A stretch of 64,000 bases of DNA, taken from contig CALIIC010000036.1 of the NCBI GenBank assembly GCA_938020445.1, positions 17,579-81,578 of the forward strand, written 5' to 3'. A program made the translations under genes and the position numbers. The notes beneath the pieces were generated by a model. It was given only the letters and a program-made list of their open reading frames with translations, was not told the origin of the DNA and did no database searches. Positions 16,619 to 24,551 of the stretch are shown one piece after another (position 1 is the stretch's first letter; every line of letters begins with the position of its first letter). This DNA is from an uncultured Flavobacteriaceae bacterium (GTDB taxonomy: Bacteria; Bacteroidota; Bacteroidia; Flavobacteriales; Flavobacteriaceae).

Positions 16619-17635
16619 ATGAATTTTGAGGACATCAACGCTGTAAAAGAGCTGCTTTCCCAGCCCCAAAAAATAGTAATCATTCCCCATAAGAATCCAG
16701 ATGGCGATGCCATTGGCTCTACATTAGGGCTTTGGTTCTATCTTACCTCAAAAGGGCAGGAAGCGCATATAATTGTACCGAACGATTTTCCGAAATTTCT
16801 CAAATGGATGCCGGGACAAGAAGAAATCCTGAATTTTGAACGGCATAATAGCCAAGCAAAAGAAAAATTGCAAGCGGCAACCCTTGTGTTTACCCTAGAC
16901 TTTAACCATTTGGGCAGAACGGGGCAAATGGAACCACTTCTTGAAGCACTTCAGGTGCCGTTTGTAATGATAGATCACCATCAAAAACCAGAGGACTATG
17001 CAGCAATTACCTACTCAGATGTACGCATGAGTTCTACCTGCGAAATGGTTTATAACTTTATCGAGTATTTAGGAGATAAAGAAACAATTACGCCCGAAAT
17101 AGCCAAGTGCCTGTATACCGGTATCATGACCGATACGGGTTCTTTCAAATATTCATCGACCACAAGCAGAACACACCGGATCATAGCATCATTGATCGAT
17201 AGCGGTGCGAACAACACCAAAATACACAACCAAGTTTTCGACACCAATACCCCAAGCAGGCTCCACATATTAGGTTGCGCTCTTAAAAACATGGTGATTT
17301 TACAAGAGTACCATACGGCCTATATTACCCTTTCCCAAGAAGAATTAGATACCTTTGACTACAAAAAAGGAGACACCGAAGGAATCGTTAATTACGGACT
17401 TACCCTCGACGGTATTCAGTTTGCCGTGATTTTTATTGAAAACAAGGAAGAAGGGATTATTAAGATCTCTTTTCGATCAGAGGGTGAATTTTCGGTAAAC
17501 GAGTTCGCACGGGCCCATTTCCAAGGAGGCGGCCATAACAACGCGGCAGGTGGAAAAAGTGATGTACCCCTAGCGGAGACGGTACGTGCCTTTTTAGGTC
17601 ATTTAGAAGATTATAAAGAACTATTATCCAACTAA
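16619..17635 (+). CDS. DHH-family phosphoesterase, NrnA-like
   Basis: 338-residue cytoplasmic DHH/DHHA1 phosphoesterase of the NrnA type (oligoribonuclease and pAp phosphatase). The manganese site is seen in HKNPDGDAIGS (24-34), DFNHLGR, and the name-giving DHHQ (119-122). The C-terminal DHHA1 substrate-binding motif GGGHNNAAGG is at 303-312. In organisms without Orn this enzyme degrades nanoRNA and pAp. Here it precedes gldI by 11 bases, so the two may share a transcript. The exact substrate preference is inferred from family. Confidence 0.92.
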   Translation: MNFEDINAVKELLSQPQKIVIIPHKNPDGDAIGSTLGLWFYLTSKGQEAHIIVPNDFPKFLKWMPGQEEILNFERHNSQAKEKLQAATLVFTLDFNHLGRTGQMEPLLEALQVPFVMIDHHQKPEDYAAITYSDVRMSSTCEMVYNFIEYLGDKETITPEIAKCLYTGIMTDTGSFKYSSTTSRTHRIIASLIDSGANNTKIHNQVFDTNTPSRLHILGCALKNMVILQEYHTAYITLSQEELDTFDYKKGDTEGIVNYGLTLDGIQFAVIFIENKEEGIIKISFRSEGEFSVNEFARAHFQGGGHNNAAGGKSDVPLAETVRAFLGHLEDYKELLSN

Positions 17636-17646
17636 ACTGTGCCATT

Positions 17647-18207
17647 GTGAAACAGCTTGTTTTTTTCATATCACTTTTATTCATTGCAGGTTGCAGTGGT
17701 CCCGAACCAAGAAAACCAAAAAAAGTAAAAAGCGGTAGTTACTACAAAGAATCAATTGAACGAAGCAAGCAATTGCTGGCAAAGGAAGAACAACTGATAC
17801 AAAACATCATAAAGGCGGATACCGCTCGCACCTATCAAAATAGCGCTAGTGGGTCCTGGTACTTTTACAATACCAAAAATGAAACGAGCACCTATCTTCC
17901 CAAGCCAGATGACCTGGTTACGCTGGCCTACAATGTTCTAAGTTTGGAGAACGACACCATCTATAGTATGGAGCAAATAGGGGTGCAAAAATACAAGGTA
18001 GACAAGCAGGAGCTTTTTCCAGGTCTAAGGAATAGTGTGAAATTATTGAAAGAAGGTGAAAGTGCCACTTTCTTATATCCCTCATCACTTGGTTATGGCT
18101 ATCCGGGGGATGGTGACAGAATCGGAGTGAACATCCCTTTGAAATCGACCTTGGTTATTTTAAAAATCGAAAAAGAATCGGAGATCATTGAACAAATCGT
18201 TAACTGA
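17647..18207 (+). CDS. gldI: GldI, gliding-motility FKBP-type prolyl isomerase lipoprotein
   Basis: 186-residue lipoprotein (MKQLVFFISLLFIAGC, Cys at 16) matching GldI, one of the Gld proteins needed for gliding and type IX secretion in flavobacteria. After a charged stretch (KPKKVKSGSYYKESIERSKQ) comes the distinctive ASGSWYFYNTKN segment. The C-terminal FKBP domain holds LFPGLRNSVKLLKEGESA and YPSSLGYGYPGDG and ends in PLKSTLVILKIEKESE. Some active-site aromatics of FKBP are poorly kept, as in other GldI. It is encoded between the DHH gene and a second isomerase lipoprotein. Confidence 0.9.
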   Translation: MKQLVFFISLLFIAGCSGPEPRKPKKVKSGSYYKESIERSKQLLAKEEQLIQNIIKADTARTYQNSASGSWYFYNTKNETSTYLPKPDDLVTLAYNVLSLENDTIYSMEQIGVQKYKVDKQELFPGLRNSVKLLKEGESATFLYPSSLGYGYPGDGDRIGVNIPLKSTLVILKIEKESEIIEQIVN

Positions 18208-18248
18208 TAATTTTATTAACCCAAAAAACATAAATTAAAACCTTAGAA

Positions 18249-19355
18249 ATGAAAAGAGCATATCTACTATTAGTACTAGTAACCTTGGCCCTAGCAAGCT
18301 GTAAATCGAACCAATATGCCGACCTGGGCGATGGTCTTTTTGCCGATATTCAGACGAATATGGGCGATGTTGTTGTTAAACTAGAATACGAAAAAACACC
18401 AGTTACCGTTGCAAACTTCGTATCTCTTTCGGAAGGGTCGAACCCTTTCGTTAGTGATGAGTTCAAAGACAAAAAGTATTATGACGGCCTTACTTTTCAT
18501 AGAGTTATGAAAGACTTTATGATTCAAGGGGGTGACCCTACCGCTACTGGAACAGGAAGCCCTGGCTATAAATTCAAAGATGAGATTCATGATTCGCTTG
18601 TACACTCCGGACCTGGAATCCTTTCTATGGCCAATGGCGGGCCTAAGACCAACGGGAGTCAATTTTTCATCACGCATAAAGAAACTCCTTGGCTCAATGG
18701 CATACATACGGTGTTCGGTGAAGTAGTTGAAGGTATGGCGGTTGTTGATTCAATTGCGAATGTAAAAGTAGGTGCGCAGAACAAGCCTGAAACTGAGATA
18801 AGCATGAAAACGATTGCCATTATCCGCAATGGGAAAGCTGCTAAGAAATTTGATGCGGTGCAGGTCATGACCGATTATTTTGCTGAAGAAGAGGCATTAG
18901 TTGCCGCAATGAAAAAAATGAAATCTGATTTTGCGGCTGAATGTACGGCCCAAAGTGCCGAAGTAACAGCATTGCCCTCTGGTCTAAAAATCCTTAAGCT
19001 TGTTGAAACAGAAGGTAAAAAGCCAGCAATTGGTCAAAAAGTGCTGGTCAAGTATGCGGGGTATTTAAGTGATGGTACCTTATTCGATAGCAACTACGAA
19101 GAGGTTGCCCTTAGGTATGAAATGTTCGACGACCGTCGGAAAGCGCAAGGAGGTTATGAGCCGACTCCAATGGATTATAGTCCGGACGCACAATTGATAG
19201 CCGGTTTTAAAGAAGGCTTAATGACCATGAAAGTAGGCGAAAAAGTACGTTTGTTCATTCCTCCTCATTTAGGGTATGGCGAACCTGATTATGGTCCGAT
19301 TCCCGGGAACTCAAGTTTGGTGTTTGATATAGAGATTACCGGAATGCCAGAATAA
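18249..19355 (+). CDS. Dual prolyl isomerase lipoprotein: cyclophilin plus FKBP
   Basis: 368-residue lipoprotein (lipobox LALASC, Cys at 18) carrying two different prolyl cis-trans isomerase domains. A cyclophilin domain spans about 28-200 (FHRVMKDFMIQGGDPTATGT, FFITHKETPWLNGIHTVFG). An FKBP domain spans about 240-368 (VLVKYAGYLSDGTLFDSNY, LIAGFKEGLMTMKVGEKVRL, FIPPHLGYGEPDYGPIPGNS). Both have their core active-site residues. The first domain lies just inside the lipid anchor. It follows gldI by 41 bases and probably acts on outer-membrane or secreted proteins in the periplasm. A strong hairpin terminator follows. Confidence 0.93.
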   Translation: MKRAYLLLVLVTLALASCKSNQYADLGDGLFADIQTNMGDVVVKLEYEKTPVTVANFVSLSEGSNPFVSDEFKDKKYYDGLTFHRVMKDFMIQGGDPTATGTGSPGYKFKDEIHDSLVHSGPGILSMANGGPKTNGSQFFITHKETPWLNGIHTVFGEVVEGMAVVDSIANVKVGAQNKPETEISMKTIAIIRNGKAAKKFDAVQVMTDYFAEEEALVAAMKKMKSDFAAECTAQSAEVTALPSGLKILKLVETEGKKPAIGQKVLVKYAGYLSDGTLFDSNYEEVALRYEMFDDRRKAQGGYEPTPMDYSPDAQLIAGFKEGLMTMKVGEKVRLFIPPHLGYGEPDYGPIPGNSSLVFDIEITGMPE

Positions 19356-19384
19356 AAACAGGCAACCAAACGCTTTATTATAAC

Positions 19385-19417
19385 AAAAGCCCCTGACAAG
19401 AAGTATCAGGGGCTTTT
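19385..19417. terminator. Rho-independent terminator after the dual isomerase gene
   Basis: AAAAGCCCCTGA, nine-base loop, TCAGGGGCTTTT: a perfect 12-base inverted repeat with A- and T-ends, so it can terminate both the plus-strand isomerase gene and the convergent M48 peptidase gene. Confidence 0.9.
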
Positions 19418-19435
19418 ATCATTTCTGTCCATCTT

Positions 19436-20203
19436 TTATTTTGCATCTTCTTTCGCGGCCCACTCTTTAGCTCTAGCGGCCCGTTTGGCAGAACCGGGGT
19501 GAGAGGAAGTCAGCGCTCCTTTTCCGCCATCACCACTCAAGTCGGCTAACTTCTGAAAAGCCCCTTCCATTCCGTGATAATCGAACCCGTGCTTTACCAA
19601 AAATTTAAAGCCATATTCGTCTGAAGCTGATTCGTTCGATTGGGAAAATTGGGCATTTAAAACGTTTTCTACAAAACCCCCGATTTGATCATCGGCAAGT
19701 ACTTTTCCCGCAGCTGTATTGGTCATTGCCGCATCTTTAGCGGCTGAAATTGTATAGGCAGACTGGTATCTTTTCTTTGAATGTCCTAATTTCACATGGC
19801 CAATTTCATGACCTATTACACTTAGCAATTCAGCATCGGTCATTAGATCCATTAAACCTGCCATCACGCGCACACTTCCATCGGGTGTGGCAAAGGCGTT
19901 TACATCAACGACCTCATACACTTTAAAATTCAATTGCAAACCATCTTCGTTCTCTAAATCTTCGACCAATTTGGCCAACCGGTCTCCATAGGGAGAACCC
20001 ACTTCGGCAATAGGATTATTTTCATCCATCCATTGTACCGATTGGATAGAAAGTGCCGCCATATCATCATCGGACAAAGTTGCCGCCTTCGTTACCTTTT
20101 TCACAGCATCTACATTTCCCTTCTTGAGTAATTTTTTTCCAAATTGTGCTTGTACGCCCAAACTCACAAAGAAAGCCGTAAGTATTAAAATTGAGTTTTT
20201 CAT
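19436..20203 (-). CDS. M48-family metallopeptidase, secreted
   Basis: 255 residues with a cleavable signal peptide (ILILTAFFVSLGVQAQ). The zinc site is HEIGH at 132-136, with the third ligand Glu expected in NESASDEYGFKFLVKHGFDY. The sequence of motifs matches M48B/LoiP-BepA-like periplasmic peptidases that act in envelope quality control. It ends in an Ala/Lys-rich tail. It is transcribed alone; a -7 box lies at 20236-20243. No TPR domain is present, unlike BepA. Confidence 0.9.
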   Translation of the reverse strand: MKNSILILTAFFVSLGVQAQFGKKLLKKGNVDAVKKVTKAATLSDDDMAALSIQSVQWMDENNPIAEVGSPYGDRLAKLVEDLENEDGLQLNFKVYEVVDVNAFATPDGSVRVMAGLMDLMTDAELLSVIGHEIGHVKLGHSKKRYQSAYTISAAKDAAMTNTAAGKVLADDQIGGFVENVLNAQFSQSNESASDEYGFKFLVKHGFDYHGMEGAFQKLADLSGDGGKGALTSSHPGSAKRAARAKEWAAKEDAK

Positions 20204-20235
20204 TAAAAATTATTTTGTTAATGGTTCATTTTAGG

Positions 20236-20243
20236 CAAAGATA
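20236..20243 (-). promoter_or_regulatory. -7 promoter box for the M48 peptidase gene
   Basis: TATCTTTG on the minus strand, an exact TAnnTTTG match, 32 bases before the ATG. The -33 region is weak. Confidence 0.5.
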
Positions 20244-20344
20244 TCCGTTTTAAGAATTGTTCATCCACCCTGTTTTCAGTGAAAAATTCATTTAGGAAAT
20301 TCACCGGACCAAGAACTGCTAGTACATCGTTTCTGAAAGTGTTT

Positions 20345-21511
20345 TTACTCCCAACCGAAATTATCGATCCACATTTCGGTGTTTTTATGGCCAGGGAGGT
20401 AATTGAGGTCAATTCGCAATTCGTACACTGCTTCAATAGGATTAAAATCGCCTTTCACCAAATCTAGGTTCAGGCTGTCCATATAGATTTCAGCTCGTTC
20501 CCAGGAACCCTTTTTGAAATTGCTTAAGGCACTGGTATCCTTCAAAATTTGATTCCAATGCTCCCCTGTCAAAAAGAGCGTAGCATCCTGAAAATCATCA
20601 CTGCTTTCTGTGAGATAATAGTCAAAATAGATCTTTTTTACTTTTGAAAAATCTACCGTACTCCCCGTTACCTTCTCAAACATGGGTAAAAAACAGGTAT
20701 ACTTACGCTGTACATCGTTGCTATTCTGTATGCGAACGGCCATTGTATTATTGCCGAACTTTCCTTTTTCCAACGCTTGACCTGAAGATTCAAAACCACG
20801 ATATGCCAGTACTTTTCGAAAGTATGCCCCATCCTCAAAATCCATTTCAAAGGGACTCGAAATAGTATCAGCCTTTGCCGATAGTGCTTCCAAGAAATCA
20901 CCATCTGGTTTATTGGTCCCCACTTTGATAGTGTTTATATAGATGCTAGAACTATCTGCTTGATGCGTATTGTAAGGGTTTAAAGACAGTACGGCGGTAT
21001 TGGGAATCGGTGACTCCTCTCCTACCCAGTTTTTACAGTCGGTCAAGGCCTCTTTAAGATCAACCCGAACCTTGATCCATTTGTCATAATTTCCATAAAA
21101 ATTATTGGCAATTTCATGACAGCCGCCAAAATTTCCTTTTTCATCCTGATAATTAAATTTCAAGGCAGTGATCCAACTGGTTTTAGGAACGTACAGCGCT
21201 AATTCAAGATACCGTGCCGATCGAAAATCAATCGTGTGGCCGAACAGTTTCTTTAAATCTATAAAACCATCGGAAAACTCTTCGCTCGTACGAAGTTCGA
21301 TGGCATTTTTCCCCGCGATATTAGCCAAACCAATGGTGCATCCCGAGCAAGTGAGAATACTATCTGTTAGCAGCTCTCGGGGCATGGCCTCGTTCCCCAA
21401 TTCAAAAACAAAATTACTTCTATCAGCGCTTTCGAAGTGCGTTCCAGAAGGTTTTTTTTGACCACAGGCTACCACTATTAGAATAATTAAAAGTCCGACT
21501 ATTTTTTTCAT
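20345..21511 (-). CDS. Lipoprotein with two beta-sandwich-like domains, function unknown
   Basis: 388 residues from the ATG at 21511. This start gives a proper lipoprotein signal (MKKIVGLLIILIVVAC); the frame from 21550 adds a charged leader. I do not recognise a named family. The mature part looks like two similar halves. Each contains a TIDF/TVDF-S segment followed by strand-like sequence (HTIDFRSARYLELALYVPKT in the first, STVDFSKVKKIYFDYYLTES in the second), then a W-containing strand and acidic turns. This resembles carbohydrate-binding or galactose-binding-like jelly rolls. Four to five Cys cluster in the first half (TCSGCT, GGCHE, DCKN). It follows pepD by 48 bases on the same strand. 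Confidence 0.7.
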   Translation of the reverse strand: MKKIVGLLIILIVVACGQKKPSGTHFESADRSNFVFELGNEAMPRELLTDSILTCSGCTIGLANIAGKNAIELRTSEEFSDGFIDLKKLFGHTIDFRSARYLELALYVPKTSWITALKFNYQDEKGNFGGCHEIANNFYGNYDKWIKVRVDLKEALTDCKNWVGEESPIPNTAVLSLNPYNTHQADSSSIYINTIKVGTNKPDGDFLEALSAKADTISSPFEMDFEDGAYFRKVLAYRGFESSGQALEKGKFGNNTMAVRIQNSNDVQRKYTCFLPMFEKVTGSTVDFSKVKKIYFDYYLTESSDDFQDATLFLTGEHWNQILKDTSALSNFKKGSWERAEIYMDSLNLDLVKGDFNPIEAVYELRIDLNYLPGHKNTEMWIDNFGWE

Positions 21512-21559
21512 ATGGTGTTTCTTCAATTTTAATCGTACCGGAGTAAACATTCGTATTCA

Positions 21560-23020
21560 CTAGTTTTTAGGAGCATCTTTTAAAATCTCCAATAAAAAGT
21601 TCCAAAACTTCTGGACAGAGGAAATCTGAACCCGTTCATCGGGCGAATGTGCACCTAAAATTGTTGGGCCGAAACTGATCATATCCATCTCTGGGTAATG
21701 GGTACCAAGTATACCACATTCCAAACCGGCATGACAGGCGACTACCCGTGGCTTTTCTTTAAACAAGGTTTCATACTTCCTTTTCAGGACTTTTAATATG
21801 GCGGAGTCCGGATTTGGCTTCCATCCGGGGTAATCACCACTAAAAACCACTTCAAGCCCCCCTTTTTCGAACGTATCTTTCAAAACATTGGCCAGCTCCA
21901 TCTTTCCAGAATTCACAGAGGAGCGCGTAAGGCAACCAATTTTTATACGGCCATCTTTTACTTCTATCCGTGCTACATTGTTTGATGTTTCCACCAGATC
22001 TGCCATATCGGCACTCATAGCATACACTCCATCGTGTGCCTCGTGAATCGCCCTTAAAAGGGTTTCCTGTACATCGATTGAAAGTAGCTTGGGAGGGACA
22101 TCAATAGGTTCCCATTGAATCAATAAATTAGGATCTAAAGATTTGAATTCTTTTTGTAAGATGGCGGTCCAGTTGCTTATATCCTTTTCAAAAGCTTGAG
22201 CCATGTTGTTCTTGATTGCTACCAAAGCCTTACTCTCGCGAGGAATTGCATTGCGAAGGCCACCACCATCAAGCAGCGCGATTCGCAATCCATGATTTGC
22301 AGCACTCTTTAGGAGCAATCGGTTCATGATTTTGTTTGAATTCCCCAGTCCCTTGTGTATTTCCATACCACTATGGCCACCTGAAAGCCCCTTTACTTTC
22401 AGTGCATATCCTTGATATTCGGCAGGCGTATTTTCTTCTGTATAGAATCCTGTAGCCGTCACGTCAATTCCTCCTGCACAACCGATATCGAGCTCATCAT
22501 CCTCTTCGGTATCTAAATTCAAGAGTATTTTACCTTGTAATACGCCACCTTGCAGCCCCATTGCTCCCGTCATCCCGGTTTCCTCGTCAATTGTAAACAG
22601 TGCTTCTAGCGGTGGATGCTCAATATCGGTACTTTCTAATAGGGCCATGATCGCAGCTACGCCCATGCCATTATCAGCACCCAATGTGGTGCCCTCTGCT
22701 CGCACCCAATCACCATCTACGAACATGCGTATGCCATTCGTTTCAAAATCAAAAACGGTATCATTATTTTTTTGGTGTACCATATCCAAATGCGATTGCA
22801 ACGTTAGCATTTTACAATCCTCGAACCCTACGGTTGCAGGTTTTCGAATCAGGACATTGCCTACTTCGTCCTTAAAAGTTTCCAATTGCAATTGCTCTCC
22901 AAAATCTAACATAAACTGAATAACTCGTTCCTCTTTCTTGGAAGGCCGAGGCACCGCATTTAAATCGGCAAACTTGTTCCAAACTGCTAAAGGTTCCAAA
23001 CTTCGTATCGCTTCGCTCAT
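21560..23020 (-). CDS. pepD: Aminoacyl-histidine dipeptidase (M20, PepD)
   Basis: 486-residue cytoplasmic dinuclear zinc dipeptidase that hydrolyses Xaa-His dipeptides. Motifs in order: LQSHLDMVHQKN (first metal His-Asp), TTLGADNGMGVAAIMALLE (bridging Asp), IDEETGMTGAMGL (catalytic and metal Glu), NLDTEEDDELDIGCAGG, GLSGGHSGMEIHKGLGN (dimerisation-domain His), HAGLECGILG and SFGPTILGAHSPDERV. All expected residues are kept and length matches the family. It precedes the two-domain lipoprotein gene on the minus strand and is divergent from the DUF3810 gene. Confidence 0.95.
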   Translation of the reverse strand: MSEAIRSLEPLAVWNKFADLNAVPRPSKKEERVIQFMLDFGEQLQLETFKDEVGNVLIRKPATVGFEDCKMLTLQSHLDMVHQKNNDTVFDFETNGIRMFVDGDWVRAEGTTLGADNGMGVAAIMALLESTDIEHPPLEALFTIDEETGMTGAMGLQGGVLQGKILLNLDTEEDDELDIGCAGGIDVTATGFYTEENTPAEYQGYALKVKGLSGGHSGMEIHKGLGNSNKIMNRLLLKSAANHGLRIALLDGGGLRNAIPRESKALVAIKNNMAQAFEKDISNWTAILQKEFKSLDPNLLIQWEPIDVPPKLLSIDVQETLLRAIHEAHDGVYAMSADMADLVETSNNVARIEVKDGRIKIGCLTRSSVNSGKMELANVLKDTFEKGGLEVVFSGDYPGWKPNPDSAILKVLKRKYETLFKEKPRVVACHAGLECGILGTHYPEMDMISFGPTILGAHSPDERVQISSVQKFWNFLLEILKDAPKN

Positions 23021-23039
23021 ATTTCTAAAACTATTTTCT

Positions 23040-23047
23040 CAAAAATA
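23040..23047 (-). promoter_or_regulatory. -7 promoter box for pepD
   Basis: TATTTTTG on the minus strand matches TAnnTTTG, 19 bases upstream of the pepD ATG, in the divergent gap to DUF3810. Confidence 0.5.
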
Positions 23048-23139
23048 CGCAGCCAAAAATTCATATGCGGTATAAATGGTTAATTTTGAGAATCGTTTGA
23101 TGATATCCTATGGATCTTTGAAAACTTCGTATCCCAAGA

Positions 23140-24207
23140 ATGAAGAATAAACTTAGAAATGGTATTGCTATTAGCCTTGTTCCCCAATTTATATTGGTGC
23201 AATGGTTATCTGCGCATCCCGATTGGATTGAGCGGTATTACAGTAATGGCATATATCCCTTCATAAGTCGTTTCTTTCGATTTTTATTCGGTTGGCTCCC
23301 ATTTTCAGTAGGCGAGCTGATTTATGCGATTTTGATATTTTTAGCGATACGTTACCTTGTGCGAAAACGCAAGCGCATACGAACAAAACCACTTTTGTTT
23401 TTACGAAACGTAGTACTCGTCATTGCCGTTTTCTACTTCACTTTTCATTTGGCATGGGGTTTGAACTATTACAGACAACCCATTGCCGAAAAACTGAATA
23501 TTCGCGATAGCATCAACCAAAAAGATCTTTTGGACCTTACCGCTCGGCTCATCAAGAAGACAAATGCCCTTCAATTTAAAATTACAGGTGATAGTACCAG
23601 AATGGTTCAAATCCCCTATGACCGTGCTCAAATATTCGATAAAACCGTACAGGGGTATTCTGATTTACAAAATGATTGGCCCTTTTTGCAATACCCTGTT
23701 CCCAGCATCAAAAAATCGATGTACAGTACCGTTTCCAGTTACCTGGGAATTGGTGGTTATCTCAATCCATTTACCAACGAGGCGCAGGTAAACGCCCTGA
23801 CGCCTGTTTTTCGCTTTCCGGTGATCAGCGGTCATGAGGTGGGACATCAAGTTGGATATTCTGCCGAAAATGAAACCAATTTTATAGGTTATTTGGTAAC
23901 CGTAAAAAACAAGGATATTTATTTTCAATACTCCGCCTATGCCTATGCCCTAAGTTACTGCCTGAGTACCATCGCTCGAAGCGATGAAACAGCGTTTAAA
24001 AAATGGTATGCCAAAGTCAATGAGGGCACCAAGAAAAACTATAAAGAACTAAGAGATCATTATGATTCCTATGCGAACCCGTTCGAGCCTATTTTTGAAT
24101 CGGTGTTCAGCGCCTTTTTAAAAGCAAATAATCAAGAAGACGGGATAAAAAGCTATGGGAGGGTTGTATCCTTATTGGTGGGGTATCACGAAAAGTATCC
24201 CCTATAA
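23140..24207 (+). CDS. DUF3810 membrane protein with zinc-peptidase motif
   Basis: 355 residues. Three hydrophobic segments occupy the N-terminal third (about 8-25, 47-70 and 85-107). The rest is a soluble domain with PSIKKSMYSTVSSYLGIGGY, FPVISGHEVGHQVGYSAENE and a conserved NF. HEVGH at 232-236 with the downstream Glu in SAENETNF is the gluzincin/metallopeptidase pattern HExxH...E. I place it in DUF3810, a Bacteroidota family with no proven activity that I know of; zinc proteolysis is an inference. It is divergent from pepD. Confidence 0.85.
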   Translation: MKNKLRNGIAISLVPQFILVQWLSAHPDWIERYYSNGIYPFISRFFRFLFGWLPFSVGELIYAILIFLAIRYLVRKRKRIRTKPLLFLRNVVLVIAVFYFTFHLAWGLNYYRQPIAEKLNIRDSINQKDLLDLTARLIKKTNALQFKITGDSTRMVQIPYDRAQIFDKTVQGYSDLQNDWPFLQYPVPSIKKSMYSTVSSYLGIGGYLNPFTNEAQVNALTPVFRFPVISGHEVGHQVGYSAENETNFIGYLVTVKNKDIYFQYSAYAYALSYCLSTIARSDETAFKKWYAKVNEGTKKNYKELRDHYDSYANPFEPIFESVFSAFLKANNQEDGIKSYGRVVSLLVGYHEKYPL

Positions 24208-24551
24208 ATATGATGAACTAAGGAAACACTGTTCCAACGGCCATCGTGGAGCGCAATGCTATGGAATAACGCATCAAATGTTAAAAAAACCTAAGATGCT
24301 TAATAATTCATTGACTTCCCCTACTTTTAGAAAGACTAATTAACTGATACTCTTACATTCTGAAATACGCGCTGGTCCTTGGCAAACAAAGGCTTTTGAC
24401 TTAAGTGTTGGATTGCATCTGTCAGTTAGTGATAAATAAAAACAACAGATGAAACCGATATGATTGAAGCGAGCAGTACGCATACTGCTTTCTAATTATT
24501 TTTCAATCATCAAAGGTTACATGTGGCCATTAATACCAACAAAACAAACAC
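24208..24551. other. 344-base intergenic region
   Basis: No supported gene. Short frames crossing it do not look coding. It contains a perfect 7-base hairpin AGCAGTA-CGCA-TACTGCT at 24472-24489, followed by a T-rich run (TTTCTAATTATTTTT), a weak terminator or regulatory hairpin. I could not identify a strong TAnnTTTG box or a known RNA for the amidohydrolase gene that follows. Confidence 0.5.

Noticed and set aside
24472..24489. Hairpin as a small RNA or riboswitch
   Set aside because: Only a 7-base stem with a weak U-run, no wider structure; recorded as intergenic content only.
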